This document shows, piece by piece, positions 1-5,966 of a DNA stretch of 5,966 nucleotides. A program made the translations under genes and the position numbers. Source of the DNA: Alphaproteobacteria bacterium UBA6347 (GTDB lineage Bacteria > Pseudomonadota > Alphaproteobacteria > CAAGCB01 > CAG-977); assembly GCA_002440235.1 (NCBI GenBank), contig DJRZ01000030.1:22329-28294 (forward strand), read 5' to 3'. The notes beneath the pieces were generated by a model, which saw only the letters and a program-made list of their open reading frames with translations, was not told where the DNA came from and did no database searches. Numbering within the stretch: the first letter of the stretch is position 1; each line of letters begins with the position of its first letter.

Positions 1-2
1 TG

Positions 3-1190
3 AGCTATCTGGTCAACAACACGCAAACCGGCGAAACGCTGAAAATCCGCGTTTTGAACGCGTCCAAGCAGGACGTCGCCAAATGTCTGAAAAAATACAA
101 AGGCACGGCGTGGGATCAAAGCCCCCTGTTTAAAAAGCTGTACGAAGACGAATACGGCACGGCGGGCGGCGAACCCTACGGTTGTCTGATCGGCGACTAT
201 TATTTCAACCACAGCGCGCCGGATCTGGAAATTTTGAAAGGCATGGCGCAGATCGCCTCCGCGTCGCACATGCCGTTCATCGCCGCCGCCGATCCGTCCG
301 TCATGAACATGGATTCGTGGCAGGAACTGGCGAATCCGCGCGACATTTCCAAAATCTTTTCGACGCCGGAATACGCCGCGTGGCGCGGTTTCCGCGAATC
401 CGAAGACAGCCGCTACATCGCTTTGACGATGCCGCGCGTCCTCAGCCGCATGCCCTACGGCGCGAAAACCAATCTGGTCGAGGATTTCAATTTCGAAGAA
501 GACACCGGCGCGGGCGCCAGCGACAAATACAACTGGATGAACGCCGCCTACGCGATGGGGGCGAACATCAACCGGTCGTTCGCGACCTACGGGTGGTGCG
601 CGAACATTCGCGGCGTCGAATCCGGCGGTGCGGTCGAAGGGCTGCCGACGCACACGTTCCCGACCGACGACGGCGGCGTGGCGATGAAATGCCCGACCGA
701 GGTCGCGATCACCGACCGGCGCGAAGCCGAATTGTCGGCGAACGGCTTTTTGCCGCTGATTCACTGGAAAAACACGGATTACGCGGTGTTTCTGGGCGGT
801 CAGACGGTCAACAAGCCCAAAGAATACGATTCCCCCGACGCGACGGCGAACGCGGCGCTGTCCGCGCGTCTGCCGTACATTTTCGCGACCAGCCGTTTCG
901 CGCATTATCTGAAATGCATCGTGCGCGACAAAATCGGTTCGTTCAAGGAACGCGAAGACATGCAGCGCTGGCTGAGCGACTGGATCGCGAACTACGTCAC
1001 CAGCGATCCGAACGCGTCCGAAGAGATCAAAGCCAAATATCCTTTGGCGGAAGCGAAAGTCGAGGTCGATCCCGTCGAGGGACAGCCCGGGTACTATTCG
1101 GCTAAATTCTTCCTGCGCCCCCATTATCAGCTGGAAGGATTGACGACGTCGCTGCGTCTGGTCACGAAAGTGCCCAGCGGCGCGAAATAA
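3..1190 (+). CDS. tssC: TssC, type VI secretion contractile sheath large subunit (5' partial)
   Basis: TssC (VipB family) pairs with TssB to build the cytoplasmic sheath whose contraction drives the Hcp tube out of the cell. The reading frame is open from base 3, starting SYLVNNTQTGETLKIRV, so the gene begins upstream. 395 residues are present; the family is usually about 490-500, so roughly 100 N-terminal residues are missing. Diagnostic stretches, in partial-protein numbering: GTAWDQSPLFKKLYEDEYG near 34-52, DSWQELANPRD near 104-114, RESEDSRYIALTMPR at 131-145, GVESGG at 204-209, GLPTHTFPTDDGG near 213-225, RDKIGSFKER at 308-317 and FFLRPHYQLEG at 369-379. The in-frame TTG at 54 is not a start, because conserved TssC sequence continues upstream of it. 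The N-terminal helix that ClpV recognises in this family lies outside the window. Stop is TAA, 34 nt before hcp. Identification is very secure from family resemblance. Confidence 0.97.
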   Translation, partial: SYLVNNTQTGETLKIRVLNASKQDVAKCLKKYKGTAWDQSPLFKKLYEDEYGTAGGEPYGCLIGDYYFNHSAPDLEILKGMAQIASASHMPFIAAADPSVMNMDSWQELANPRDISKIFSTPEYAAWRGFRESEDSRYIALTMPRVLSRMPYGAKTNLVEDFNFEEDTGAGASDKYNWMNAAYAMGANINRSFATYGWCANIRGVESGGAVEGLPTHTFPTDDGGVAMKCPTEVAITDRREAELSANGFLPLIHWKNTDYAVFLGGQTVNKPKEYDSPDATANAALSARLPYIFATSRFAHYLKCIVRDKIGSFKEREDMQRWLSDWIANYVTSDPNASEEIKAKYPLAEAKVEVDPVEGQPGYYSAKFFLRPHYQLEGLTTSLRLVTKVPSGAK

Positions 1191-1207
1191 AAAAACAGAT
1201 GTAACCT

Positions 1208-1215
1208 GAGAGGAG
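1208..1215 (+). promoter_or_regulatory. Strong ribosome binding site of hcp
   Basis: GAGAGGAG ends 9 nt before the hcp ATG, in an A-rich, apparently unstructured leader (1191-1224). A strong site fits the high expression typical of the tube protein. I see no convincing -35/-10 promoter or terminator in this short gap, so hcp is probably transcribed with tssC. Confidence 0.75.
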
Positions 1216-1224
1216 CGAAAAAAC

Positions 1225-1707
1225 ATGGCTACGGATTTTTTCTTGAAAATTGAAGGCATTGACGGCGAATCCAACGACAAGGGACACGCCAAATGGATCG
1301 AAGTGACGGCGTTCAATCACGGCGCCCAGCAGAACGTGATGGCGGGACGCAGCGTCGACGTCGCCGGACGCGGTCAGTTCATACCGTTCAAATTCACGCA
1401 CGCCGTCGACAAGGCGACGCCGAAACTGCAACAGTACTGCATGACCGGTCAGAAAATCGCCAAAGTCGCCTTCGCGTACTGCCGCGCGATTGCCGGCATG
1501 CAGACGCCCGTGTACGAAATCGCGATGGAAAACGTCAAAATCGCCCGCGCCGAAGTGAAAACCGTTGAAATAGACGGCGTTTCCCAGCCGGTGGAAGAAG
1601 TCGAAATGGTAGCCGGAAAGATGTCGTGGAAAGTCACGCCGATCAAGCCCGACAACACCAAAGACGGCGCGATCGAAGCGGCTTTCGACCAGATCGCCAA
1701 TGCGTGA
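1225..1707 (+). CDS. hcp: Hcp (TssD), type VI secretion inner tube protein
   Basis: Hcp forms hexameric rings that stack into the tube inside the TssBC sheath. The tube is exported on firing and can carry effectors in its lumen. The 160-residue length is normal for the family. Visible hallmarks are the start MATDFFLKIEGIDGES (residues 1-16), the short segment DKGHAKWIEV (18-27), AFNHG (29-33), FTHAVDKATPKL (57-68) and the late beta-strand region MSWKVTPIKPD (133-143). The Gly/Ser-rich loop seen after the SxG segment in Hcp1-type proteins is replaced by a shorter, non-glycine-rich stretch (about 34-52). Two cysteines, C72 and C86, are present. There is no signal peptide, as expected. No C-terminal effector domain is fused, so this is a plain structural Hcp. 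The ATG is fixed by the GAGAGGAG site. It lies between tssC and tssE, the usual place in many T6SS-i clusters. Confidence 0.95.
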   Translation: MATDFFLKIEGIDGESNDKGHAKWIEVTAFNHGAQQNVMAGRSVDVAGRGQFIPFKFTHAVDKATPKLQQYCMTGQKIAKVAFAYCRAIAGMQTPVYEIAMENVKIARAEVKTVEIDGVSQPVEEVEMVAGKMSWKVTPIKPDNTKDGAIEAAFDQIANA

Positions 1708-1715
1708 CGCGTTTG

Positions 1716-1753
1716 CGGGGAAAGCCGTTAAGCCGGCTTTCCCCGTTTCTTTC
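1716..1753 (+). terminator. Intrinsic terminator or attenuator hairpin between hcp and tssE
   Basis: The left arm CGGGGAAAGCCG (1716-1727) and right arm CGGCTTTCCCCG (1734-1745) pair perfectly over 12 bp around a 6-nt loop (TTAAGC). A T-rich tract, TTTCTTTC (1746-1753), follows directly. This is the classic layout of a Rho-independent terminator on the + strand. It starts 8 nt after the hcp stop and sits immediately before the tssE ribosome binding site (1754-1758). The T tract is interrupted by C, so termination may be partial, which suits an operon where downstream genes must still be transcribed. Inferred role: stabilise and enrich hcp mRNA relative to tssE-clpV. The opposite strand has no T tract, so it is not bidirectional. 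Confidence 0.85.
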
Positions 1754-1758
1754 GGAGG
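1754..1758 (+). promoter_or_regulatory. Ribosome binding site of tssE
   Basis: GGAGG lies 6 nt before the ATG at 1765 and directly abuts the T tract of the upstream hairpin. The perfect spacing fixes the tssE start. The hairpin's right arm ends only 8 nt upstream, so hairpin folding could also influence ribosome access; this is inference. Confidence 0.75.
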
Positions 1759-1764
1759 ACGGGA

Positions 1765-2271
1765 ATGGACAACGCCGGTAAAACAAAGGACGACGCCAAA
1801 TACTGGCCGTGCCTGTTGCGGCGGCTGACCGATTTTTCTCCGGAGGAAAAAAAAGAGGCTTTGAACGCCGGAATCACGTTCAAACAGCTGAAAAAGGATA
1901 TTTTTGAAAATATCGAGATGATTCTGAATTCGCGTTCCCACCCGCAGGGGGCGGAGCTGGAAAAGTATCCCGAATTGCAAAATTCCGTGCTGAATTTCGG
2001 TCTGCCCGACTTTTGCGGCAGAGTCTGTTCCCGCAACGAACGGGAGCAAATCAGGGAACACGTTTTGAATCAGCTGCGGTGGTTCGAACCGCGGCTGGCG
2101 GCGGATTCGGTGTCCGTCGAACTGCGCGACGACGCGACCGCGCCGAATTCCGTTCTGGAATTTCAGATTCAGGGACGGATCGAAGTCGGCGAATTGAACG
2201 AGGAAATCGTTTTCATCTCAAAGCTTGACTTGGAAACGGGGGCTTCGATATTGAAAAACACGCAGGAGTGA
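1765..2271 (+). CDS. tssE: TssE, T6SS baseplate wedge protein (gp25-like)
   Basis: TssE is the T6SS homologue of phage T4 gp25. It is part of the baseplate wedge with TssF and TssG and seeds sheath polymerisation. The 168-residue length is typical. The N-terminal PCLLRRLTD motif (15-23) is the family's usual opening, followed by an ISRDL-equivalent helix (about 41-56). Later come LQNSVLNFGLPDF (71-83) and the key WFEPRL segment (106-111), which contains the conserved Glu-Pro-Arg of gp25-like proteins (E108-P109-R110). The C-terminal part (about 116-160) is beta-rich with EFQIQGRIEV (132-141). The start is the ATG with GGAGG 6 nt upstream. The stop TGA is 8 nt before the tssF ATG, so the two are almost certainly co-translated. 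An A8 run (1847-1854) encodes part of EEKKE and keeps frame here. Confidence 0.93.
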   Translation: MDNAGKTKDDAKYWPCLLRRLTDFSPEEKKEALNAGITFKQLKKDIFENIEMILNSRSHPQGAELEKYPELQNSVLNFGLPDFCGRVCSRNEREQIREHVLNQLRWFEPRLAADSVSVELRDDATAPNSVLEFQIQGRIEVGELNEEIVFISKLDLETGASILKNTQE

Positions 2272-2274
2272 GGA
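2270..2274 (+). promoter_or_regulatory. Ribosome binding site that fixes the tssF start
   Basis: GAGGA lies 5 nt before the ATG at 2280 and overlaps the tssE stop codon. A second purine block, AGGAG (2264-2268), lies slightly upstream. The site supports ATG 2280 over the in-frame GTG at 2268, which itself sits in the Shine-Dalgarno region. Confidence 0.6.
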
Positions 2275-2279
2275 CGGCA

Positions 2280-4085
2280 ATGGATTTTCTGGACTATTAT
2301 CGCGAAAATCTGGGGTATCTGCGAACGCTGGGCGCGGAATTCGCCGCCGAGTTTCCGAAAATCGCCGCCCGTCTGGACCTGTCGTCCTTTGAATGTCAGG
2401 ATCCGTACGTCGAACGCTTGCTGGAAGGCACGGCTTTTCTGGCGGCGCGCGTTCAGAAAAAACAGGACGACGGCTACCTGCGTCTGCTGGAATCCGTTTT
2501 AAACTCCGTCGCGCCCGACGCTTTGCAGCCGGTCGTTTCCGGCGCGGTCGTCGAAATGCAGCCGGATCCGGCTGCCGACGGTGTGAAAAAAGGCGAAGGC
2601 CTGCCCGCGGGAACGACGTTCGACGCGCAGGTCGGAACGGTGAACACGCCGTGCCGTTTTTCGACGGTCTGGGACGCGCCGCTGACGCCCGTCGTTTTGG
2701 CGGACGCGCGATACGTCACGCGCGACATGGCTGAATTTAAAATCGACGCGTCCTATCCGGCGGCGCTGTATTTGCGCCTGACGCTGCCGAACGGGCGCAA
2801 ATTCGGCGACATCGCGGTTTCCGATCTGCCGCTGTTTTTGAATTTGCCGGAATCGACCGCGTCCGTTTTGACGCGTCAGCTGATGCTGGACGTCGACCGG
2901 ATCAGCCTGTCCGAAAACGGCGAAGATTTCGAACCGTGCGGCGGCGTCCGGTTTGAAATGCCGGTTTTGTCGAACGGAACGCTGTTTTCCGACGCCAAGG
3001 GAAACTTGAACGGTTTGCGCGTCTGGCAGAATTTTTTGACTTATCCCGCTTTTTTCAAATTCGTTTTTATGAAAGGGCTGGGAACGGTTTTGAAAAAGAA
3101 CACCGAAACGGTAGACATTCTGATCGGGTTTAAACGCCGCGAACCGGAATTGGTCAACGAAATCGATTCGTCCGCCGTGAAGCTGAACTGCGCGCCGGTG
3201 GTGAACCTGTTTAAAAAACGGTCCGACAGGGCTTTTCTGGACAAGGAAAACTATGAATTTCACATCGTTCCGGAACGCACGTCCACCCGCGATTACGAAG
3301 TGTACAGCGTCCGTCGTTTGGAATTTTTCAACGAAAAAAACGAAACGATGTTTTCGGCGGCGAACTTTTACGACGAGGATCTGTCCGGAAATTCGGGCAA
3401 CAAACGCAACTTTTTCAGCGTTCACCGCCGCCGCAGTCTGTTTGATCAAAAAGCGCGGCAGCGCAGTTCCTACACGGGAACGGACGTTTTCGTCAGCGTT
3501 TCCGGACAGGACGCGAACACGGTCGAAGCGACGCAGTTTTGCGCCGATCTGGTTTGCACGAACAGGGATTTGCCGCTGCTTTTGTCGAACAAATCGGCAT
3601 TGACCTGTTCGGACGCGTCCGTTTTGCACGCGTCGTTCGCCGTGATGCCGACGCGACCGGACTACCCGCTGATCGAACGGGGCGACACGACCGGCTGGGC
3701 GAAGGTCGGTCACGTCATTTTCAATCTGTCCGGCATGCTGTGGCAGGACGGGACGTTTCCGCTGGAAATGCTGAAAACGCTGTTGAAAGGCTACGTTTTG
3801 CGGTCGCCGGAGGAAATGGAAAGAATGCTGGAGGGAATCGTCGAACTGACCGGCGAGCCGACGACTTTCCGGTTTATCAAAAACGGAACGGTGTTTTTTG
3901 AAACGGGTTGGAAAATCCGTTTGGTTTTGAACGAACAGGCTTACGCCGGCATCGGTTTTTACACGTTTGCGACGGTGATGCGGGAAATCTTTTATTCGTT
4001 CACGCCGCTGAACGCGCTGTTGGAAGTGCAGTTGTTCACGCGGCAATCGGGGAAAATCGCGGCATGGAAGACTCTGGAAAACTGA
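2280..4085 (+). CDS. tssF: TssF, T6SS baseplate wedge protein
   Basis: TssF (VasA/ImpG family) forms the baseplate wedge core with two TssF per TssG and joins TssE, TssK and the spike hub. This copy has 601 residues, normal for the family (about 580-630). The N-terminus MDFLDYYRENLGYLRTLG is the family signature, continuing as GAEFAAEFPKIAARL (18-32), DPYVERLLEG (41-50) and AFLAARVQKKQDD (52-64). KGEGLPAGTTFDA (104-116) and CRFSTVWDAPLTPV (125-138) match the next conserved block. The C-terminus [20 protein letters not shown] also fits the family. The middle region is more divergent, as usual. ATG 2280 is preferred to the GTG 12 nt upstream because the protein then begins exactly at the conserved MDxLxYY and has a well-placed GAGGA site. 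No transmembrane segment or signal peptide is seen. Its 3' end overlaps tssG by 22 nt. Codon use matches its neighbours. Confidence 0.95.
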   Translation: MDFLDYYRENLGYLRTLGAEFAAEFPKIAARLDLSSFECQDPYVERLLEGTAFLAARVQKKQDDGYLRLLESVLNSVAPDALQPVVSGAVVEMQPDPAADGVKKGEGLPAGTTFDAQVGTVNTPCRFSTVWDAPLTPVVLADARYVTRDMAEFKIDASYPAALYLRLTLPNGRKFGDIAVSDLPLFLNLPESTASVLTRQLMLDVDRISLSENGEDFEPCGGVRFEMPVLSNGTLFSDAKGNLNGLRVWQNFLTYPAFFKFVFMKGLGTVLKKNTETVDILIGFKRREPELVNEIDSSAVKLNCAPVVNLFKKRSDRAFLDKENYEFHIVPERTSTRDYEVYSVRRLEFFNEKNETMFSAANFYDEDLSGNSGNKRNFFSVHRRRSLFDQKARQRSSYTGTDVFVSVSGQDANTVEATQFCADLVCTNRDLPLLLSNKSALTCSDASVLHASFAVMPTRPDYPLIERGDTTGWAKVGHVIFNLSGMLWQDGTFPLEMLKTLLKGYVLRSPEEMERMLEGIVELTGEPTTFRFIKNGTVFFETGWKIRLVLNEQAYAGIGFYTFATVMREIFYSFTPLNALLEVQLFTRQSGKIAAWKTLEN

Positions 4086-5128
4086 TCAAACAGGCGTCCC
4101 GCCGTCTGCGTCAGGGAACGGGCGCGCCGGATTTTTTCGAACTGGTGCGGCGCATCGAACGCAACCGGACGGATTTTCCGCGTTTGGGCAAAGCCGTCCG
4201 CCCCGCGCAGGAAAACGTGCGTTTCGGTCAAATGCCGTACCTGCGTTTTCCCGCGACGGAGATCGCCGAAATCACGCCGTCGGCGGGTGACGTCGAAGCG
4301 TTGATCATCACGTATTTTTTCGGCTTGCTGGGGGTGAACGGTCCCATGCCGCTGGAATTTACGAACTATGTTTTCCAGCGGTCGCACAATTACTACGACC
4401 AAAGCTGGCGGCGTTTTCTGGACATCGTTCACCACCGTTTCGCGACGCTGTTTTACAGGGCGTGGGCGATGAACGAGCAGGCGGTCAGTTTCGACCGTCC
4501 GGACGACGATCCGGTCACGGACATCGTTCGCGCTTTGGCGGGGACGCCGCCCGACATGCCGACCGCAAACGCGGACATGCCCTATCTGACCGCGAACTAC
4601 GCCAGCCATTTCGGATCCGCCGTCAAAAGCCGTTCGTCGCTGGAAGCGATTCTGCGCGGCGTTTTGAAAATCGATTTGAAAATCCGCGACCACGTCACGG
4701 CGTCCTACGACATTCCGGCGGAAGCGCGGTGCCAGCTGGGCAACCGCGACACGGCCGTCGTCGGCAGAAACATGCAGCTGGGGCGCGCTTATCTGAGCTC
4801 GACCCGCGAATTTGAAATTCTGATCGGTCCCGTTTCCTTTGCGGAATGCCGCAAATGGCTGCCGGGGGCGGACGGTTTCGACCGGATCGGTCGCGTCGTC
4901 ATGCGTTATCTGGACAAACCGCTGGATTATACGATAAAATTCACGATCGACGGGGACACCGTTCCTTTGGCGGCGCTGGGCGATCCGGCGTCGGCGCGCT
5001 TGGGGCGCGGGTGCTGGCTGGGGCGTTCGCGCGACCGCGAAAAGGACATGACTTTAACCATCGGGGCTTCCCGCCTGAACAAAAAGCGGCACAAAGCTTC
5101 GTTTCAACAGAAAGGAATCCGTTTATGA
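4064..5128 (+). CDS. tssG: TssG, T6SS baseplate wedge protein
   Basis: TssG (VasB/ImpH family) acts with TssF and TssE in the baseplate wedge and contacts TssK. It has 354 residues, within the usual size range. Family hallmarks: [11 protein letters not shown] (23-33), [18 protein letters not shown] (46-63, the usual RP-x-E-x-VRF-x-Q-x-P-x-L-x-FP pattern), [15 protein letters not shown] (86-100), [17 protein letters not shown] (118-134) and [10 protein letters not shown] (311-320) near the C-terminus. The open frame extends upstream into tssF, but family similarity begins soon after the ATG at 4064. GGGGA (4049-4053) lies 10 nt before this ATG, so I chose it. The 22-nt overlap with tssF suggests translational coupling. 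The stop overlaps the next start as ATGA (5125-5128). No membrane segment is visible. The C-terminal tail is basic (NKKRHK, 339-344). Confidence 0.95.
   Translation: MEDSGKLIKQASRRLRQGTGAPDFFELVRRIERNRTDFPRLGKAVRPAQENVRFGQMPYLRFPATEIAEITPSAGDVEALIITYFFGLLGVNGPMPLEFTNYVFQRSHNYYDQSWRRFLDIVHHRFATLFYRAWAMNEQAVSFDRPDDDPVTDIVRALAGTPPDMPTANADMPYLTANYASHFGSAVKSRSSLEAILRGVLKIDLKIRDHVTASYDIPAEARCQLGNRDTAVVGRNMQLGRAYLSSTREFEILIGPVSFAECRKWLPGADGFDRIGRVVMRYLDKPLDYTIKFTIDGDTVPLAALGDPASARLGRGCWLGRSRDREKDMTLTIGASRLNKKRHKASFQQKGIRL
5111..5116 (+). promoter_or_regulatory. Ribosome binding site of clpV inside tssG
   Basis: AAAGGA lies 8 nt before the ATG at 5125, within the last codons of tssG. Together with the ATGA stop/start overlap it fixes the clpV start and points to coupled translation. 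Confidence 0.6.
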
Positions 5129-5966
5129 GCAAACTGAAACGCGTGCAGCTGTTTTCGAAATTGGACGCCGCGGCTTACAAAGCGTTGGAAAGCGCGACGA
5201 TTTTATGCAAAACGCGCGGCAATCCCTATGTTGAATTGGCGCATTGGGTCAACCAGATTTTGATGGGCGAAAACAACGATTTTCACGCGATCGTGCGGTA
5301 TTTTTCCCTGGATCAGGCGCGGCTGGCGAAGGATATGACCAAAGCGCTGGACGCTTTGCCGCGCGGGGCGGGGTCGGTCGCGGACTTTTCCGGTTCGATC
5401 GAAATCGCCGTCAGGGAAGCGTGGCTGACGACGTCGCTGGCGTTCAAGGAAAACGCCATTCGCACGGGGCATTTGATGTGCGCGATGAAACAGACGCCGG
5501 AACTGGCGCGCGTTCTGCATGAAATGAGCGGCGAGTTCATTCGCGTCAACGGCGATCTGCTGGCGGAAAAGTTCGGCGAAATCGTCGCGAAATCGTCCGA
5601 AACGTCCGTTTCGGCGGCGACGCCCGCGGTCGCCGGAGAATCCTCCCCCGCCGCGATGGGGGGGACGCAAGCCCTCGACCTGTACACGGTCGACATGACG
5701 GCTCAGGCGAAAGACGGCAAGTCCGACCCCGTCGTCGGGCGCGACGCGGAAATCCGCAAAATCATCGACATTTTAATGCGCCGCCGTCAGAACAACCCGA
5801 TTTTGACGGGCGACGCGGGGGTCGGCAAAACCGCCGTGGTCGAAGGGTTCGCCCAGCGATTGGCGGCGGGCGACGTTCCCGATTGTCTGAAAGGAACGGT
5901 TCTGCGTTCGCTGGACATGGGGCTGTTGCAGGCGGGCGCGAGCATGAAAGGCGAATTTGAAAACCG
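5125..5966 (+). CDS. clpV: TssH/ClpV, AAA+ ATPase that disassembles the contracted sheath (3' partial)
   Basis: ClpV is a hexameric Clp/Hsp100 ATPase that unfolds contracted TssBC sheath for reuse. 280 complete codons are present plus two bases of codon 281 (CG, so Arg). The family is about 850-900 residues, so only the first third is visible. The N-terminal domain (about 1-155) carries [19 protein letters not shown] (28-46), typical of T6SS ClpV rather than ClpB, and contains the surface that binds TssC in studied homologues. A Ser/Ala/Pro-rich linker follows (about 157-182). The first AAA+ module begins at [13 protein letters not shown] (201-213), with RRRQNNP (219-225), Walker A GDAGVGKT (229-236, catalytic K235) and [19 protein letters not shown] running into the edge. 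Walker B, sensors and the second ATPase domain lie beyond the window. The start overlaps the tssG stop as ATGA. Confidence 0.96.
   Translation, partial: MSKLKRVQLFSKLDAAAYKALESATILCKTRGNPYVELAHWVNQILMGENNDFHAIVRYFSLDQARLAKDMTKALDALPRGAGSVADFSGSIEIAVREAWLTTSLAFKENAIRTGHLMCAMKQTPELARVLHEMSGEFIRVNGDLLAEKFGEIVAKSSETSVSAATPAVAGESSPAAMGGTQALDLYTVDMTAQAKDGKSDPVVGRDAEIRKIIDILMRRRQNNPILTGDAGVGKTAVVEGFAQRLAAGDVPDCLKGTVLRSLDMGLLQAGASMKGEFEN

Noticed and set aside
1191..1224. Promoter in the tssC-hcp gap
   Set aside because: The 34-nt gap is A-rich but contains no convincing paired -35/-10 elements. Only the ribosome binding site is supported.
1842..1854. GGAGG followed by A8 in tssE as a programmed frameshift or internal start
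   Set aside because: The Shine-Dalgarno-like block directly touches the A run rather than sitting about 10 nt upstream. No stimulatory stem is evident, and the zero frame gives a normal full-length TssE. The next in-frame TTG (1861) is too far away to be a good start.
1162..2061. Minus-strand open frame of 299 codons across hcp and tssE
   Set aside because: It is a mirror of the coding bias of hcp and tssE. It crosses the hairpin and both ribosome binding sites, and its translation resembles no known family.
2268..2279. GTG at 2268 as an alternative tssF start
   Set aside because: It would add MRTA before the conserved MDFLDYY and lies within the Shine-Dalgarno region serving ATG 2280.
3334..3341. 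In-frame A_AAA_AAC heptamer in tssF as a slippery site
   Set aside because: It encodes Glu-Lys-Asn in a divergent but normal part of TssF. I see no downstream structure, and TssF continues in the zero frame to its conserved C-terminus.
2499..4046. Long open frame of about 515 codons on the minus strand opposite tssF
   Set aside because: It is antisense to an unmistakable tssF. The translation is Arg/Gln/Val/Phe-rich with no recognisable domain. Codon bias in GC-rich genes leaves such antisense frames open.
3908..4063. Upstream extension of the tssG frame into tssF
   Set aside because: The 52 extra codons lie wholly within conserved tssF sequence in another frame and look nothing like a TssG N-terminus. 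ATG 4064 gives the expected family start and length.

Overview
The window is an internal slice of a type VI secretion system (T6SS) cluster. All genes lie on the + strand in the order tssC (5' end missing), hcp/tssD, tssE, tssF, tssG, tssH/clpV (3' end missing). They encode much of the contractile machine. TssC is the large sheath subunit, Hcp the inner tube, TssE/TssF/TssG are baseplate wedge components, and ClpV is the AAA+ ATPase that recycles the contracted sheath. The membrane complex (TssJ/L/M), TssK, TssA, TssB and VgrG/PAAR are not in view and would be expected in flanking sequence.

Layout. Bases 3-1190 hold the C-terminal ~80% of TssC. A 34-nt gap with a strong ribosome binding site leads into hcp (1225-1707). 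The 57-nt hcp-tssE gap holds a 12-bp perfect GC-rich hairpin followed by a T-rich tract. This looks like an intrinsic terminator or attenuator inside the operon, and it would raise hcp transcript over the baseplate genes. tssE (1765-2271), tssF (2280-4085), tssG (4064-5128) and clpV (5125 to the window end) are then packed tightly: an 8-nt gap, a 22-nt overlap and an ATGA 4-nt overlap. Translational coupling is likely. There is no intergenic stretch over 60 nt and no tRNA, rRNA, mobile element, CRISPR array or long repeat that I can see.

The host must be a Gram-negative (diderm) bacterium, since the T6SS is a cell-envelope-spanning contractile injector. The TssC, Hcp and ClpV sequences look like the T6SS-i (proteobacterial-type) class. 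The gene order resembles Pseudomonas-type clusters such as HSI-I, but without a tagJ gene between hcp and tssE. The coding sequence is moderately GC-rich, with heavy use of GCG, CGC, GAC and GTC codons alongside many TTG and TTT codons. I cannot assign a phylum. An origin outside the well-studied enterics and pseudomonads is plausible but is only inference.

I see no unknown enzyme or new system here. The most interesting feature is regulatory: the terminator-like hairpin directly after hcp.
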